Below, piece by piece: positions 22,557 to 22,758 of a stretch of 22,758 bases of DNA (within the stretch, counting starts at the first letter, position 1; each line of letters begins with the position of its first letter). The stretch is taken from positions 1-22,758 of the forward strand of contig NZ_JAHOEA010000056.1 of the NCBI RefSeq assembly GCF_019127135.1, in the 5' to 3' direction. Source of the stretch: Segatella copri. GTDB taxonomy: Bacteria; Bacteroidota; Bacteroidia; Bacteroidales; Bacteroidaceae. Below the pieces are notes generated by a model. The model saw nothing but the letters and a program-made list of their open reading frames with translations. It was not told the origin of the DNA and did no database searches. Both the position numbers and the translations under genes were made by a program.

Positions 22557-22758
22557 CGCTCTTTTTTCCCGTTTCTATGCTTTGCGGGGCGCAAGTCATA
22601 GAGTTGCGGGGAAAGAAACTATGAGTTAGATTTTTTAACATAAAGCTCTAAAGCAGCCAAAGGAGAATAAGAGAGGTTGGAACGTAAACAGTTGGGAATG
22701 AGTAGATTTGCACAAAGTTGCCAAATCGCCATAAAGCAAGCGAGTGAGGAATATTGAA

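Larger units (their letters stand above)
22399..22758. other. Gene-free right edge with GTTAAC arrays
   Basis: No supported gene. The stretch has the two facing GTTAAC arrays, an AT-rich segment between them (TATAATATAATATATATATA), and a region near 22580-22620 where TTGCGGGG occurs twice around a CGCAA/TTGCG stem. The last 140 bases are open for 36 codons on the minus strand, but nothing recognisable is encoded. Confidence 0.5.

Noticed and set aside
22728..22758. GTGAGGAATATTG at the right edge resembles a piece of 16S rRNA
   Set aside because: The conserved 16S sequence that should precede it is absent and the match is too short, so it is coincidence.

Overview
The window looks like chromosomal DNA from a gut-type Bacteroidota of the Prevotella/Segatella group. 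The evidence is the Bacteroidota promoter pattern (TTGG-like box, 19 bases, TAnnTTTG) upstream of several genes, weak Shine-Dalgarno signals, a PorE-type lipoprotein of the type IX secretion system, a carbamoyl-phosphate synthase large subunit of the animal-like sequence type, and a Lut lactate-oxidation operon. Species assignment is inference. No rRNA, tRNA, CRISPR array or intact insertion sequence was seen.

Layout. Positions 1-261 hold the frameshifted, internally deleted remnant of a VirE/BT4734-type mobile-element protein (minus). An AT-rich stretch with two hairpins follows, then a 50-residue basic small gene (plus) with a good promoter. Next on the minus strand come the PorE-like lipoprotein, DNA topoisomerase III (topB) and carB. 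A divergent region then leads to the plus-strand lutABC operon. From 12.2 to 16.9 kb a minus-strand run reads, in transcription order, MATE transporter, cytidylate-kinase-like protein, purT, an FdtA/QdtA-like sugar ketoisomerase and a GNAT/FemAB-like acetyltransferase. The last third is on the plus strand: a secreted S8 protease, xseA, xseB, a branched-chain aminotransferase, and a small DUF4160/DUF2442 pair closed by a strong terminator.

The coding content is mostly housekeeping. The unusual layer is intergenic. Nearly every gap in the central and right parts carries iterated or palindromic repeats from at least five families: (1) a GCCCTGAAAGGGC multi-hairpin module, including a palindrome of about 206 bases; (2) arrays of GTTAAC; (3) arrays of AAAGTTC/GAACTTT; (4) a twin stem-loop with a conserved core GGCTTAGCCGTTYGCAAG; (5) short tandem repeats of 14 and 28 bases. 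These repeats repeatedly begin at, or supply, the start or stop codon of the neighbouring gene. This happens at the lutC and xseA starts, at the stops of the MATE, kinase-like and acetyltransferase genes, and immediately after the lutC, S8 protease and xseA stops. This boundary-hugging repeat system is the best candidate for something not well described.

Gene cooperation visible in the window: lutABC encode one lactate-oxidation complex; xseA and xseB encode the two subunits of exonuclease VII but are separated by 236 bases of repeats; purT to acetyltransferase are tightly spaced and probably cotranscribed; carB stands alone without carA.
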